Counted from the first letter of the stretch, positions 26,925 to 34,965 are shown. The stretch: DNA of 64,000 nucleotides from Actinomadura meyerae (GCF_900188445.1 NZ_FZOR01000002.1:1-64000); one strand, 5' to 3'. The notes: generated by a model not told the origin, from the letters alone. Translations and numbers: made by a program.

Positions 26925-26959
26925 GCGGAGGTCAACTGGCCGGCGGAGGTCAACTGGCC
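26924..26959. repeat. tandem 18-bp duplication between convergent genes
   Basis: GGCGGAGGTCAACTGGCC occurs twice back to back (26924-26941, 26942-26959). The second copy contains the stop and last codons of the PH-domain gene on the minus strand; the first begins at the mutase stop. Confidence 0.95.
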
Positions 26960-27594
26960 AGCGAGATGGCCAGGGCGACGATGACGGCGGCCAGGGGAAC
27001 CGCCAGGGCGACCACGGCCGGGACCGACCAGGCGACCGTGCCCCTGGCGGTCTCGGCCTGCTTCGCCGCCGCGGCCCGGTCGGGGGCGCCCGACTTGGTC
27101 CGCGGGCGGTGCCGGTCGCGCAGCTCGTTGAGCTGACGGGCCGCGAACCCCGTCGGCGTCCGGCCCCGCAGGTCGATGGCCGCGCCCTGGTTCTTGCGCG
27201 CCTCCTTCTCGGCGCGGGCCTCCGCCTTGGCCTGGGCGCGCGGGGACGTCTGGTGCACCCAGGCGCGGGTCTCCAGGTCAGTCCCGTCCGGGCCGGTGAA
27301 GCGCACGGTCACCGCGTTCCTGCCCTCGATGTTGCGGACCGCCGCCCACGGCGCGCGCGCGTCCCGCAGCGGGTTGCGGACGGTGAGCCCCTCCTCGTCG
27401 GCGACGATCGCCGGGCGCAGCCCGACCGTGTAGGCGATCCCGCAGCCGAGCAGCAGCAGGAACGCGATCGTGAACGTCGTCAGCGAGTAGTCGGGGTCAC
27501 CGGTGATGCCGACGAACAGGTCCACGAAGTTGAGCAGGGCGAACACGAGCCACGCGTACGCGGCGACCTGCCCGCCGGTGGAGCGAATGGTCAT
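26950..27594 (-). CDS. PH-domain membrane protein
   Basis: 214 residues from the ATG at 27594. Two N-terminal membrane helices (~10-27, ~39-58) are followed by a bacterial PH-like domain (~65-110, VADEEGLTVRNPLRDARAPWAAVRNIEGRNAVTVRF). A basic Ala/Lys/Glu-rich cytoplasmic linker and a C-terminal membrane helix (AWSVPAVVALAVPLAAVIVALAISL) complete it. A start at 27621 is possible but would overlap the adenosine deaminase stop. It lies directly downstream of the deaminase gene on the same strand (seven bases apart). Function unknown; the family is widespread in actinobacteria. Confidence 0.78.
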   Translation of the reverse strand: MTIRSTGGQVAAYAWLVFALLNFVDLFVGITGDPDYSLTTFTIAFLLLLGCGIAYTVGLRPAIVADEEGLTVRNPLRDARAPWAAVRNIEGRNAVTVRFTGPDGTDLETRAWVHQTSPRAQAKAEARAEKEARKNQGAAIDLRGRTPTGFAARQLNELRDRHRPRTKSGAPDRAAAAKQAETARGTVAWSVPAVVALAVPLAAVIVALAISLAS

Positions 27595-27601
27595 GGCTCG
27601 A

Positions 27602-28693
27602 TCATGCCAGTGGCCGGGCACCGCTCCACTTGAGCTGCGCGAAGCCGGGCTTGATCACCCCGTTGATCAGTTCGAGCCGCTCGTTGAACGGCGCGAACGC
27701 CGACTTCATCGCGTTCACCGTGAACCACTGCAGGTCGTCCCATCCGTAGCCGAACGCCTCGGTGAGCTTGGCGAACTCCTGCGACAGCGACGTCCCGCCC
27801 ATCAGCCGGTTGTCGGTGTTCACCGTGACGCGGAAGCTGAGCCGGCGCAGCAGCCCGATCGGGTGCTCGGCGATCGACTTCGCCGCGCCCGTCTGGATGT
27901 TGGAGGTCGGGCACATCTCCAGCGGGATCCGCTTGTCCCGGACGTAGTCGGCGAGCCGCCCGAGCCGCGCGTCGGAGCCCTCCACCTCGATGTCGTCGAT
28001 GATCCGCACGCCGTGGCCGAGCCGGTCCGCGCCGCACCACTGGATCGCCTGCCAGATCGACGGCAGCCCGAACCCCTCGCCGGCGTGGATGGTGAAGTGC
28101 GCGTTCTCCCGCTGGAGGTACTCGAACGCGTCCAGGTGCCGGGTGGGCGGGTAGCCCGCCTCGGCGCCCGCGATGTCGAACCCGACGACGCCGAGGTCCC
28201 GGTAGCGGACGGCCAGCTCGGCGATCTCCATGCTGCGCGCCTGGTGCCGCATCGCCGTGACCAGCGTCCCGACCCGGATGCCGAAGTCGCGGCGGGCCCG
28301 CGCGAACCCGTCCAGGACGGCCTCGACGACCTGCTCCAGTGTCAGCCCCCGGCCGAGATGCTGCTCGGGCGCGTACCGGACCTCCGCGTAGACGATGCCG
28401 TCGGCCGCGAGGTCCTCCGCGCACTCGTAGGCGACCCGGGTGAGCGCCTCGGCGGTCTGCATCACGCCCACCGTGTGGGAGAAGGTCTCCAGGTAGCGCT
28501 CCAGCGACCCCGAGTTGGACGCCTCCTCGAACCACGTCCGCAGCTCGTCGGGATCGGTGGCGGGCAGGTCGGCGTAGCCCGTGTCGCGGGCCAGTTCGAT
28601 GATGGTCGCGGGCCGGACCCCGCCGTCCAGGTGGTCGTGCAGCAGCACCTTCGGCGCGCGCCGGATGTCCTCAAGAGTCGGCCGCTCGTTCAT
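27602..28693 (-). CDS. add: adenosine deaminase
   Basis: 363 residues with all the metal and catalytic motifs: HDHLDG (His 19, His 21), HAGEGFG with the zinc His and the catalytic Glu, RLGHGVRI with the catalytic His, and the zinc Asp in [10 protein letters not shown]. It deaminates adenosine and deoxyadenosine to inosine forms, which purine nucleoside phosphorylase (24484) can then split. The PH-domain gene follows closely and may be co-transcribed. Upstream lies the hairpin/repeat region at 28773-28850. Confidence 0.95.
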   Translation of the reverse strand: MNERPTLEDIRRAPKVLLHDHLDGGVRPATIIELARDTGYADLPATDPDELRTWFEEASNSGSLERYLETFSHTVGVMQTAEALTRVAYECAEDLAADGIVYAEVRYAPEQHLGRGLTLEQVVEAVLDGFARARRDFGIRVGTLVTAMRHQARSMEIAELAVRYRDLGVVGFDIAGAEAGYPPTRHLDAFEYLQRENAHFTIHAGEGFGLPSIWQAIQWCGADRLGHGVRIIDDIEVEGSDARLGRLADYVRDKRIPLEMCPTSNIQTGAAKSIAEHPIGLLRRLSFRVTVNTDNRLMGGTSLSQEFAKLTEAFGYGWDDLQWFTVNAMKSAFAPFNERLELINGVIKPGFAQLKWSGARPLA

Positions 28694-28772
28694 CTCTCGA
28701 ACCTACCCGGCCGCACCCGCTCCCACGTCGTCAATACTCGCCATGCGCGGCGCCGCGACCTCGGCCGTTCCG

Positions 28773-28838
28773 GGGGATGGCGCGGCCGGTGGGCGGGGAT
28801 GGCGCGGCCGGTGGGCGGGGATGGCGCGGCCGGTGGGC
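28773..28838. repeat. three tandem 22-bp repeats
   Basis: A GC-rich 22-bp unit starting GGGGATGGCGCGG is repeated exactly three times (28773-28794, 28795-28816, 28817-28838) between the cupin gene end and the adenosine deaminase start. The last copy supplies one arm of the hairpin at 28829-28850. Confidence 0.95.
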
Positions 28839-28850
28839 GAACCCACCGGC
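28829..28850 (-). terminator. terminator hairpin after the cupin gene
   Basis: A perfect 9-bp stem GCCGGTGGG / CCCACCGGC closes a 4-base loop (TTCG on the minus strand), 20 bp past the cupin stop. The left arm is part of the 22-bp repeat, so extra repeat copies bring half-hairpins. Confidence 0.65.
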
Positions 28851-28869
28851 CCCTGTCGCGGCGCGCCGG

Positions 28870-29226
28870 TCAGCGCGCCTTGGCGTAGTCGCCGATGTTT
28901 CCGGCGAAGTCGAACACGACGCACGGCTCGTCGCCGACGACCCACGCGTCGTGGCCGGGCTCGACGACGAACACGTCACCCGGGCCGACCTCGCTCTCGG
29001 CGCCGTCGCTCATCTGGACGCGCATCCGGCCCTGCTCCACGTAGCAGTTGTGGTGCACCATGCACAGGTCGGTGCCGGCGATGTCCTTCACCGACTCCGT
29101 CCAGCGCCAGCCGGGCTCGAACGTGGCCTTGCCGAACGTGAGACCGCTCAGGTTGACGACCTCAAGGTGCCCCCTGGGGAAGTCGCGCCGGTCATCCGGC
29201 TTCTCGATGCTCTTGACCTCGGTCAT
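28870..29226 (-). CDS. small cupin-domain protein
   Basis: 118 residues from the ATG at 29226, set by AGGGGG about seven bases upstream; an in-frame ATG at 29265 is not favoured. A single cupin barrel: HHNCYVEQGRMRVQMSDG and GPGDVFVVEPGHDAWVVGDE match the two cupin motifs, with HH and a later His as likely metal ligands. The substrate is unknown. Standalone cupins of this size are often sugar isomerases, dioxygenase-like enzymes or ligand-binding proteins. A small palindrome lies 46 bp upstream, and the sortase gene is upstream on the same strand. Confidence 0.82.
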   Translation of the reverse strand: MTEVKSIEKPDDRRDFPRGHLEVVNLSGLTFGKATFEPGWRWTESVKDIAGTDLCMVHHNCYVEQGRMRVQMSDGAESEVGPGDVFVVEPGHDAWVVGDEPCVVFDFAGNIGDYAKAR

Positions 29227-29271
29227 GATGGGTCCCCCTTTCACCATCACTTTCCACGCTCGCACTGCCTC

Positions 29272-29283
29272 TGACCTGGGTCA
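29272..29283. promoter_or_regulatory. small palindrome upstream of the cupin gene
   Basis: TGACCTGGGTCA has 5-bp arms around a TG centre, 46 nt before the cupin ATG in the 139-bp gap after the sortase gene. It is a possible operator; its size makes chance occurrence quite possible. Confidence 0.3.
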
Positions 29284-29365
29284 AGACGTGCCACCGGACG
29301 GATCTGCCCCGGTGCTGCCAACGCGCTGGAGGCCGCTGCCGGGTCCGGGTTCCGGGCCGTCCGCG

Positions 29366-29989
29366 CTACCGGACGGACGTCTCGGCGGCGTAGACGATGA
29401 CGTTGTCGCGGTAGCCGCCCGCCGCCCGGTCGAACCGGCCCCCGCAGGTGACGAGCCTCAGCGCGGGTCGGTCGACGGGGCCGTAGACGCGCCGCGTGGG
29501 GAACCGGTCCTTGGCGACCCGCTCCACGGACTCGACGGTGAACACGGCCACGCGGCCGTCCGCCCGGGTCACCTCGACGCGGTGTCCGGGCCGGAGGCGG
29601 CCGAGATCGTAGAAGACGGCCGCCCCCTCGGCCGAGTCGACGTGGCCGAGGAGGACGGCGGCGCCGCGCTCGCCGGGGGCCGGCCCCAGGTCGTACCAGC
29701 CGGCCTCGCCCGGACGGTCGGCCCGCGGCACCTGGACGGAGCCGTCGGTGTCGAGCCCCAGCCCGACCAGCGGGGCGCGGACCCCGATCGCCGGGACGGC
29801 CACCTGCACGGGGACCGAGCGCGGCAGCACCGGCCCGGTCTCGTCGGCCGGGCGGGCGGACGCCGCCCAGGCGGGCGGCCGCGGTGGGCCGCCGACGCCG
29901 GGGCCGCGCATCCCCAGCGCGATCATCGCCAGGCCGGCCGCCAGCAGCCCCGCAGCCGCCAGGGCCAGCAGGCCGGCCTTTCCGCGCAT
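29366..29989 (-). CDS. class E/F-type sortase
   Basis: 207 residues from the ATG at 29989 (the GTG just before it is equally possible). One N-terminal membrane helix (~7-27), a Pro-rich spacer, and a sortase barrel with His ~116 (LLGHVDS), the catalytic Cys ~182 (LRLVTCGG) and Arg ~194 (GYRDNVIVY). It is a transpeptidase that attaches surface proteins or trims them at the membrane. The gene just upstream encodes a small secreted protein with a sortase-substrate-like tail and is the likely substrate. The length and the lack of a C-terminal helix fit the class F (SrtF) group. Confidence 0.88.
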   Translation of the reverse strand: MRGKAGLLALAAAGLLAAGLAMIALGMRGPGVGGPPRPPAWAASARPADETGPVLPRSVPVQVAVPAIGVRAPLVGLGLDTDGSVQVPRADRPGEAGWYDLGPAPGERGAAVLLGHVDSAEGAAVFYDLGRLRPGHRVEVTRADGRVAVFTVESVERVAKDRFPTRRVYGPVDRPALRLVTCGGRFDRAAGGYRDNVIVYAAETSVR

Positions 29990-30084
29990 CACCGATCACC
30001 CACTCGAAAATGATCTGCTATTCGCCGTGGCCCGCGGCCGCGTGCAATTTCCAGCACGGTTCTCCGCGGGTCTTGGAAAATGCG

Positions 30085-30600
30085 TCAGGCGTTCGCGCCG
30101 CCGCGGCGGCGGACGGCGGCGGCGCCGAGCCCGAACGCGCCCAGCAGCAGGACGCCGCCGGCGGCCAGCGGCGCGGCGCCCGTCCCGCCCGCGCCGCCGC
30201 CGAAGCCCGTCTTGGCGCCGCCGCTCGGGGTGGGGTGGGTGGTGCTCATGGGCTTCGTCCCGGCCTTCACGACCGTGAGGAGGCCGACCGACTTGTGGGC
30301 GCCGCACCGCACCTGCACGGTGTACTCGCCGGGGACGGTGTCGGGCTTGATCGTGGCCAGCCCGGCGCGGCCGTCGACCTCCTCGGCCCCGTTCAGCGGG
30401 ACGGCCCCGCCCACGAACGCCAGCGAGCCGGCCTCCCCGTCCACCGTGCACTGCTTCCCGACGACGGTGACCTGCCCGCCGGGGCGGGCCTGGCTCGGCT
30501 GGAGGACGACGTCGCCGCCCTCCGCCATCGCGGGCGCGGCAAGCCCGACGGTCACCGCGCCGGTGACGAGACCGAGAACGGTCGCCTTTCCAAGTCGCAT
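30085..30600 (-). CDS. small secreted surface protein, candidate sortase substrate
   Basis: 171 residues from the ATG at 30600, chosen because GGAG lies seven bases before it. Signal peptide (~1-26, ending APAMA), then an Ig-like beta domain with Cys residues at the two ends (GKQCTVDG and QVRCGAH) likely to form a disulfide. A Thr/Pro/Gly linker follows, then a hydrophobic segment and an Arg-rich end (AAVRRRGG). This has the layout of a sorting signal, but there is no LPxTG; the nearest is GGAKTGFGGG ahead of the helix. It is transcribed ahead of the sortase gene. Confidence 0.8.
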   Translation of the reverse strand: MRLGKATVLGLVTGAVTVGLAAPAMAEGGDVVLQPSQARPGGQVTVVGKQCTVDGEAGSLAFVGGAVPLNGAEEVDGRAGLATIKPDTVPGEYTVQVRCGAHKSVGLLTVVKAGTKPMSTTHPTPSGGAKTGFGGGAGGTGAAPLAAGGVLLLGAFGLGAAAVRRRGGANA

Positions 30601-30767
30601 CTTCTGCTCCATTGCGACACGGCGGCTTACTCGACTTTCGGCCCCGGCACCGTGCCCCCTTATGCACTCGTATGATGGGCCGGACCCCGCGTTGGTTCGC
30701 GCCTTTTTCCGGCCGGTCGGAATTGACCTTGATCAGGAATTGCGGCCGGAGGTTGGTGTGAAAGCCA

Positions 30768-31412
30768 TCACATTGCGGGGTGGCGGACGGCTCGGACGAC
30801 CACGTCGTCGAGGGATGCCTCGGCGCCGCCGCGGCCCGTGATCGTGCGGTGCTCTTCCTTGGCGGTGACGATCTCCCAGACCGTCTCGTCCAGGCGTGCC
30901 TTGATGGCCGCTGCGGTGACCGATGCCTCGGCAGGCGGGCCGTGCTCATGGCCGTGCCCGTGCCCGTGGCCCTGTCCGTGCCCCTGTCCGTGGCCGACTA
31001 TCAACAGGGTGCCGCCGGGTACCACCCATCCGGCGACGCGGTCGTAGAACTCCAGTTGCGGCATCGCCGGGTGGGCGTAGTGGGTGGTGACCAGGTCGAA
31101 CCGTTCGTCCGGGGTCCAGGTGCTCAGGTCGGCCTCCACCCACCGCAGGTTCTTCGACGCGTCTGGCGTCGCGCGCTCCGCGGCGCGGCTGAGGGCCTCG
31201 GACGAGATGTCGACCGCCGTCACCTGCCAGCCGTGCGTTGCGAGCCAGATCGCTTCGGCTCCCGCGCCGCATCCCGCGTCCAGTGCCGTCCCGGGCGTCA
31301 GGCCCTCTGTCTCGCGGGCGAGATACGGGTTCGGCGGGTTCCCGCCCATGGACCCGGCGCCACCCTCCCGCCAGTGCCGCTCCCAGTAGTCCCTGTCGAA
31401 CTCGTGCGCCAT
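30768..31412 (-). CDS. class I SAM-dependent methyltransferase with a His/Gly insertion
   Basis: 214 residues from the ATG at 31412 (GAGGAC upstream). The Rossmann methyltransferase motifs are LDAGCGAGAEAIWLATHGW (motif I), VTAVDIS (motif II acidic residue) and FDLVTTHYAHP. After the beta strand GGTLLIVGHG there is a run of alternating Gly/His/Gln of ~19 residues ending HEHG, which looks like a metal-binding loop inserted at the usual substrate side. The family includes thiopurine/tellurite-type small-molecule methyltransferases. It is divergent from the XRE-cupin regulator with a 96-bp gap containing a palindrome. Confidence 0.88.
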   Translation of the reverse strand: MAHEFDRDYWERHWREGGAGSMGGNPPNPYLARETEGLTPGTALDAGCGAGAEAIWLATHGWQVTAVDISSEALSRAAERATPDASKNLRWVEADLSTWTPDERFDLVTTHYAHPAMPQLEFYDRVAGWVVPGGTLLIVGHGQGHGQGHGHGHGHEHGPPAEASVTAAAIKARLDETVWEIVTAKEEHRTITGRGGAEASLDDVVVRAVRHPAM

Positions 31413-31485
31413 CGGCCGTCCTCTCCCAGTGCCCTCACCAGCTACGACGATCGTGCCCGGAGCCGTGGCGAACCAGCGAAGCCCG

Positions 31486-31499
31486 TTGCCGATCGGCAA
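31486..31499. promoter_or_regulatory. 14-bp perfect palindrome upstream of the XRE-cupin gene
   Basis: TTGCCGATCGGCAA, without mismatch, lies 10 bp before the regulator ATG in the divergent gap with the methyltransferase gene. Position and symmetry fit an autoregulatory XRE operator that may also control the methyltransferase. Confidence 0.6.
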
Positions 31500-31508
31500 G
31501 ATGGACGG

Positions 31509-32102
31509 ATGGACGAGGCGATGGAGCGCACCCTCGACGGCTTCGGGCCGAGGCTGAAGCGGTTCCGGCAGCGACGGGGGAGCACCCTGGCCGGGCTCGC
31601 GGAGGAGACGGGGATCTCCGCCAGCACGCTGTCCCGGCTGGAGTCCGGGCTGCGGCGGCCCACGCTCGAACAGCTCCTGCCGCTCGCGCGCGCCTTCCGG
31701 GTCACGCTCGACGAGCTCGTCGACGCGCCGCCCACCGGCGACCCGCGCGTCAACCTGCGTCCGGTCGCGGCCGGGGACGGGACGACCGTCGTACCGCTCA
31801 CCCGCAGGCCCGGAGGCATCCAGGCGTACAAGTTCGTCCTCCCGGCAGGGGACGGCGGTGCCGAGCCCGACCTGCGGACCCATGAGGGATACGACTGGGT
31901 CTACGTCCTCAACGGCACGTTGCGGTTGGTGCTGGGCGAGCACGACCTCGTCCTGGAACCCGGTGAGGCAGCGGAGTTCGACACCCGAATCCCGCACTGG
32001 TTCGGTGCGGCCGGCGGCGGGCCCGTCGAGTTCCTCAGCCTCATCGGGAGGCAGGGTGAGCGCGCGCACGTCCGCGCGGCCCCGAGGACCGGCTCGCCCT
32101 GA
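31509..32102 (+). CDS. XRE-family regulator with C-terminal cupin
   Basis: 197 residues. HTH at ~15-65 (LKRFRQRRGSTLAGLAEETGISASTLSRLESGLRRPTLEQL) and a cupin sensor at ~110-185 (THEGYDWVYVLNGTLRLVLGEHDLVLEPGEAAEFDTRIPHWFG). This is the usual one-component design in which a small ligand or metal in the cupin alters DNA binding. The ATG at 31509 is chosen; an ATG four codons later is equally possible. The divergent methyltransferase gene is the probable target. Confidence 0.88.
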   Translation: MDEAMERTLDGFGPRLKRFRQRRGSTLAGLAEETGISASTLSRLESGLRRPTLEQLLPLARAFRVTLDELVDAPPTGDPRVNLRPVAAGDGTTVVPLTRRPGGIQAYKFVLPAGDGGAEPDLRTHEGYDWVYVLNGTLRLVLGEHDLVLEPGEAAEFDTRIPHWFGAAGGGPVEFLSLIGRQGERAHVRAAPRTGSP

Positions 32103-32106
32103 GATC

Positions 32107-32129
32107 CGGCCCGCCCGCAATACGGGCCG
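32107..32129 (+). terminator. hairpin after the XRE-cupin gene
   Basis: CGGCCCG / CGGGCCG, a 7-bp perfect stem with a 9-nt loop (32107-32113 with 32123-32129), begins five bases past the stop codon. Confidence 0.5.
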
Positions 32130-32172
32130 TACATTTGCTAATAATCGGACAAAAATGGGTGATGTACCGCAA

Positions 32173-32204
32173 ATTACCGGAAGCCGGACGGGCCTCCCGG
32201 TAAT
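32173..32204 (+). promoter_or_regulatory. inverted repeat in the conservon leader region
   Basis: ATTACCGG / CCGGTAAT (32173-32180 with 32197-32204) with a partly self-complementary centre. It may be a second terminator for the upstream gene or an operator of the conservon. Confidence 0.4.
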
Positions 32205-32263
32205 CTCAGCAATCCACGCTTGCCCGAACGAGTGGTGTGTCAGCCTAGATACGGACTGTACCG

Positions 32264-32280
32264 GTAAGAGTACGTCTTAC
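32264..32280. promoter_or_regulatory. inverted repeat before the conservon
   Basis: GTAAGA-GTACG-TCTTAC lies 49 bp before the kinase ATG. This AT-richer stretch (~32130-32290) is where a promoter would be expected. It is a candidate operator. Confidence 0.4.
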
Positions 32281-32329
32281 TCAGTAATGTGACCCCGTGC
32301 CGTGCCGCCGACCGCGCTGAGGACGTCCG

Positions 32330-34138
32330 ATGCCCGTTTACTCCGAACCCGCCGCCGACAGCGAGCGCCAGGATTACCGGCGGCACGGTAGACCGCCGGC
32401 GCGCGGAACGCGTCGCCAGAGCAGCGCACGCTCCTTTCACCTGTGCATTTCCGTCCTTCCCGCGGCCGTTATCGGGATCCTCGGGGTGGCCGTCGCGGCG
32501 GTGCTCTACAACGGCGAGGACGTGACCCGGCGCGCGCAGATCGTGCTGGCCGCGGCCGCCGTGGCGGCCGTCCTCACGCTGGGCGCCGCGGTGTTCGGGG
32601 CGGACGCGGCGACCCGCAGGTTCGAGCGCGTCGGGCGGCCCGTCCCGCCGCCCGACCGCGGCCAGAGCCCGGAGGACGTGCAGCGGCGGCTCGGCGAGCT
32701 GTGGTTCACCATCGCGCGCGGCCGCAAGGGCCTCCAGGAGCTCACCGAGCGGGTCAAGGCGGGCGAGACCGCGCCGCGCAGCGAGGACGTCCAGCCCATC
32801 GAGTCCGGCGACCCGTTCGTCCGGCTCGCCTACGAGCTGCGGCAGGCGCAGGGCGAGGCGTGGAACGCCGTGCTGGACGTCGCCGAGAGCCGCGCCCCGA
32901 GCAGCGGGCCGGACCAGCGGGTCGACGTCTTCGTGAACCTCGCCCGGCGCATGCAGTCGCTCGCCCACCGCGCCATCAAGGGGCTCGACGAGCTGGAGAA
33001 CCAGGTCGAGGACCCGGACCTGCTCAAGGGCCTGTTCCGGGTCGACCACCTCAGCACCCGGATGCGCCGCCAGGCCGAGAGCCTCGCGGTGATCGGCGGC
33101 GCCGCGTCCCGCCGCCAGTGGAGCCGGCCGGTGACCGTCTACGAGGTGTTGCGCTCGGCGATCGCCGAGGTCGAGCACTACAACCGGGTCAAGGTCGTCC
33201 CGCCCGTCGAGGGCACCCTGGACGGCAGCGCGGTCGCCGACGTCGTGCACCTGCTCGCCGAGCTGATCGAGAACGCCACCCGGTTCGCCCCGCCGCACAC
33301 GCAGGTGCTGGTCCGGGTGGACGCCGTCACCGCCGGGCTCGCCATCGAGGTCGAGGACCGCGGCCTCGGCATCCCCCGCGACAGCCAGCGGCGGCTGAAC
33401 GACCTGCTCGCCGACCCCGAGCGGGCCGGCGCCGAGGAGCTGCTGCAGGAGGGCCGCATCGGGCTGCTCGTCGTCGCCGCGCTCGCCCGGCGGCACGGCG
33501 TCCGCGTCGCGCTCCGCGACAACCTCTACGGCGGGGTCCAGGCCACCGTCGTCGTGCCGGGCGAGCTGGTCGGCGCCGAACCGGAGGAGGCCGAGGCCGT
33601 GCCGCAGGCGCAGCCCGCGCACGCCGAGCCCGTCCCGGTGCCGGCGGGCGCCCCGGCCGCCGTGCCCGCCGCGCGGGAGGCCGTCCCGGCGTCCGCGCGC
33701 TCCATCCCGGCGGAGGGCTACGCCGGTCCGGCGGAGGGCTACGCCGGTCCGGCGGAGGGCTACGCCGTGCCGGCGGAGGGCTACGCCCCGGCCGACCGCT
33801 TCGTGGCCGTGGACGACCCGGGCCGGCACGCGAATTCCGCTCCCGCGGCGAATTCCGGTCCGGCCGCAAATACCGGTGCGGCTGCGCAATCCGATGCCGC
33901 CGGCGTTGTCGACAATGTGGTGGACAACGTGATGGACAATACTGAACGGCCGGCGCTGCCACGCCGCCGGGTTCAGGCGAATATGGCGCCCGAACTGGTG
34001 AATCCTCCCACCCCCCAGCATGTGCAGGACGACACCGAGGTCACGCACAATCCCGGTCTCATGGCGGCGTTCCAGAGAGGCGTGCGCGGCGCCGAGGAGA
34101 ACGACAGCACGACGGACGGCGCCGGTGGCACGGACTGA
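32330..34138 (+). CDS. cvnA: conservon sensor histidine kinase-like protein (CvnA)
   Basis: 602 residues. A cytoplasmic N-terminus, two membrane helices (~40-60, ~68-90) with a short loop, a long helical dimerisation region, and a HATPase domain (~300-410: HLLAELIENATRFAPPHTQV as N box; DRGLGIP as G1; GRIGLLVVAALARRHG as G2). The last ~170 residues are disordered and Ala/Pro-rich, with four PAEGYAx units. CvnA proteins work with roadblock, DUF742 and GTPase partners at the membrane rather than with a classic response regulator. GAGGA lies before the ATG. It heads the operon cvnABCD plus a GAF gene. Confidence 0.9.
   Translation: MPVYSEPAADSERQDYRRHGRPPARGTRRQSSARSFHLCISVLPAAVIGILGVAVAAVLYNGEDVTRRAQIVLAAAAVAAVLTLGAAVFGADAATRRFERVGRPVPPPDRGQSPEDVQRRLGELWFTIARGRKGLQELTERVKAGETAPRSEDVQPIESGDPFVRLAYELRQAQGEAWNAVLDVAESRAPSSGPDQRVDVFVNLARRMQSLAHRAIKGLDELENQVEDPDLLKGLFRVDHLSTRMRRQAESLAVIGGAASRRQWSRPVTVYEVLRSAIAEVEHYNRVKVVPPVEGTLDGSAVADVVHLLAELIENATRFAPPHTQVLVRVDAVTAGLAIEVEDRGLGIPRDSQRRLNDLLADPERAGAEELLQEGRIGLLVVAALARRHGVRVALRDNLYGGVQATVVVPGELVGAEPEEAEAVPQAQPAHAEPVPVPAGAPAAVPAAREAVPASARSIPAEGYAGPAEGYAGPAEGYAVPAEGYAPADRFVAVDDPGRHANSAPAANSGPAANTGAAAQSDAAGVVDNVVDNVMDNTERPALPRRRVQANMAPELVNPPTPQHVQDDTEVTHNPGLMAAFQRGVRGAEENDSTTDGAGGTD
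33707..33790 (+). repeat. four tandem 21-bp repeats within cvnA
   Basis: Copies at 33707-33727, 33728-33748 (identical), 33749-33769 and 33770-33790 (each with small changes at the end) encode PAEGYAG, PAEGYAG, PAEGYAV and PAEGYAP in the disordered tail. Confidence 0.95.
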
Positions 34139-34168
34139 CGAATCATCACGAGGGATAAGGAGCGTCCA

Positions 34169-34603
34169 TTGAGTGCTGTCTCCCCGAACCAGGCTCAGGA
34201 TCTTGCTTGGCTGCTGCGGGGGCTGGGCGAGGAGGTTCCCGTCATCCGCGGCAGCGTGCTGCTGTCGGCCGACGGCATGCTGAAGGCGTCCGACGGCTTC
34301 GACCGCGCGAGCGCCGAGCAGCTCGCCGCGCTCGCCTCGGGCCTGTTCTCCATCGCCCGGAGCGCGGGGACGAAGTTCGACGGCAGCAACGAGGTCCGGC
34401 AGGTCGTGACCGAGCTCAAGTCGAGCCAGCTGTTCATCTCGTGGGCCGGGTACAACTCCGTGCTGGCCGTGCTGGCGAGGGGCGAGGCCGACCCGGCCGT
34501 CGTCGGCTTCGAGATGGCCCGGCTGATCAAGTCCGTCCGCCCCTTCCTCGGCACCGCGACGCGGTCGGCGGCGGCGCCGCGCAATCCGACGCCCTCATCA
34601 TGA
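34169..34603 (+). CDS. cvnB: roadblock/LC7-domain protein (CvnB)
   Basis: 144 residues from a TTG (AAGGAG seven bases upstream). A single roadblock fold: NQAQDLAWLLRGLGEEVPVIRGSVLLSADGMLKASDGFDRASAEQLAALASGLFSIA. Such proteins are thought to act on or with the GTPase (MglB-like role). It follows cvnA by 30 bp and ends in an ATGA overlap with the DUF742 gene. Confidence 0.93.
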   Translation: MSAVSPNQAQDLAWLLRGLGEEVPVIRGSVLLSADGMLKASDGFDRASAEQLAALASGLFSIARSAGTKFDGSNEVRQVVTELKSSQLFISWAGYNSVLAVLARGEADPAVVGFEMARLIKSVRPFLGTATRSAAAPRNPTPSS

Positions 34604-34965
34604 CGGCCGGCGAGGACGAGCTCTGGCTCGACGACGACGCCGGGCCGCTGGTGCGCCCCTACACGGTGACCGCCGGGCGCACCCGGCCGGCCATGCGGCT
34701 GGACATGCTGTCGCTGGTGGTGGCGACCGGTGAGGTGCCGGCGAACCTCGATCCGGAGCACCGGCGGGCGCTCGGCCTGTGCCGCACGCCGACCTCGGTC
34801 GCCGAGGTCGCGGCGCACCTGCGGCTGCCCGTCGCGGTCACCAAGGTCCTCCTCGCCGACCTCGTGAACTGGCGGGCCATGTCCACCCGAGCGCCGCGTC
34901 CCGCGGCGGAGCTCACCGACCGAGACCTCCTGGAGAAGCTGCTCGATGGCCTACAACGAGCCTGA
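34600..34965 (+). CDS. cvnC: DUF742 protein (CvnC)
   Basis: 121 residues. The ATG overlaps the roadblock stop by four bases. DUF742 signature: GPLVRPYTVTAGRTRP near the N-terminus, then a winged-helix-like region (LCRTPTSVAEVAAHLRLPVAVTKVLLADL). Its last 20 bp overlap the GTPase gene start. Probably a small DNA- or protein-binding partner in the conservon; its biochemical role is not settled in the family. Confidence 0.93.
   Translation: MTAGEDELWLDDDAGPLVRPYTVTAGRTRPAMRLDMLSLVVATGEVPANLDPEHRRALGLCRTPTSVAEVAAHLRLPVAVTKVLLADLVNWRAMSTRAPRPAAELTDRDLLEKLLDGLQRA

Noticed and set aside
28773-28838. CRISPR-like array
   Set aside because: Three directly adjoining 22-bp units without spacers; a simple tandem repeat.
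29366-30600. Canonical LPxTG sortase system
   Set aside because: No LPxTG or LAxTG sequence in the small surface protein; kept only as a sortase with an unusual candidate substrate.
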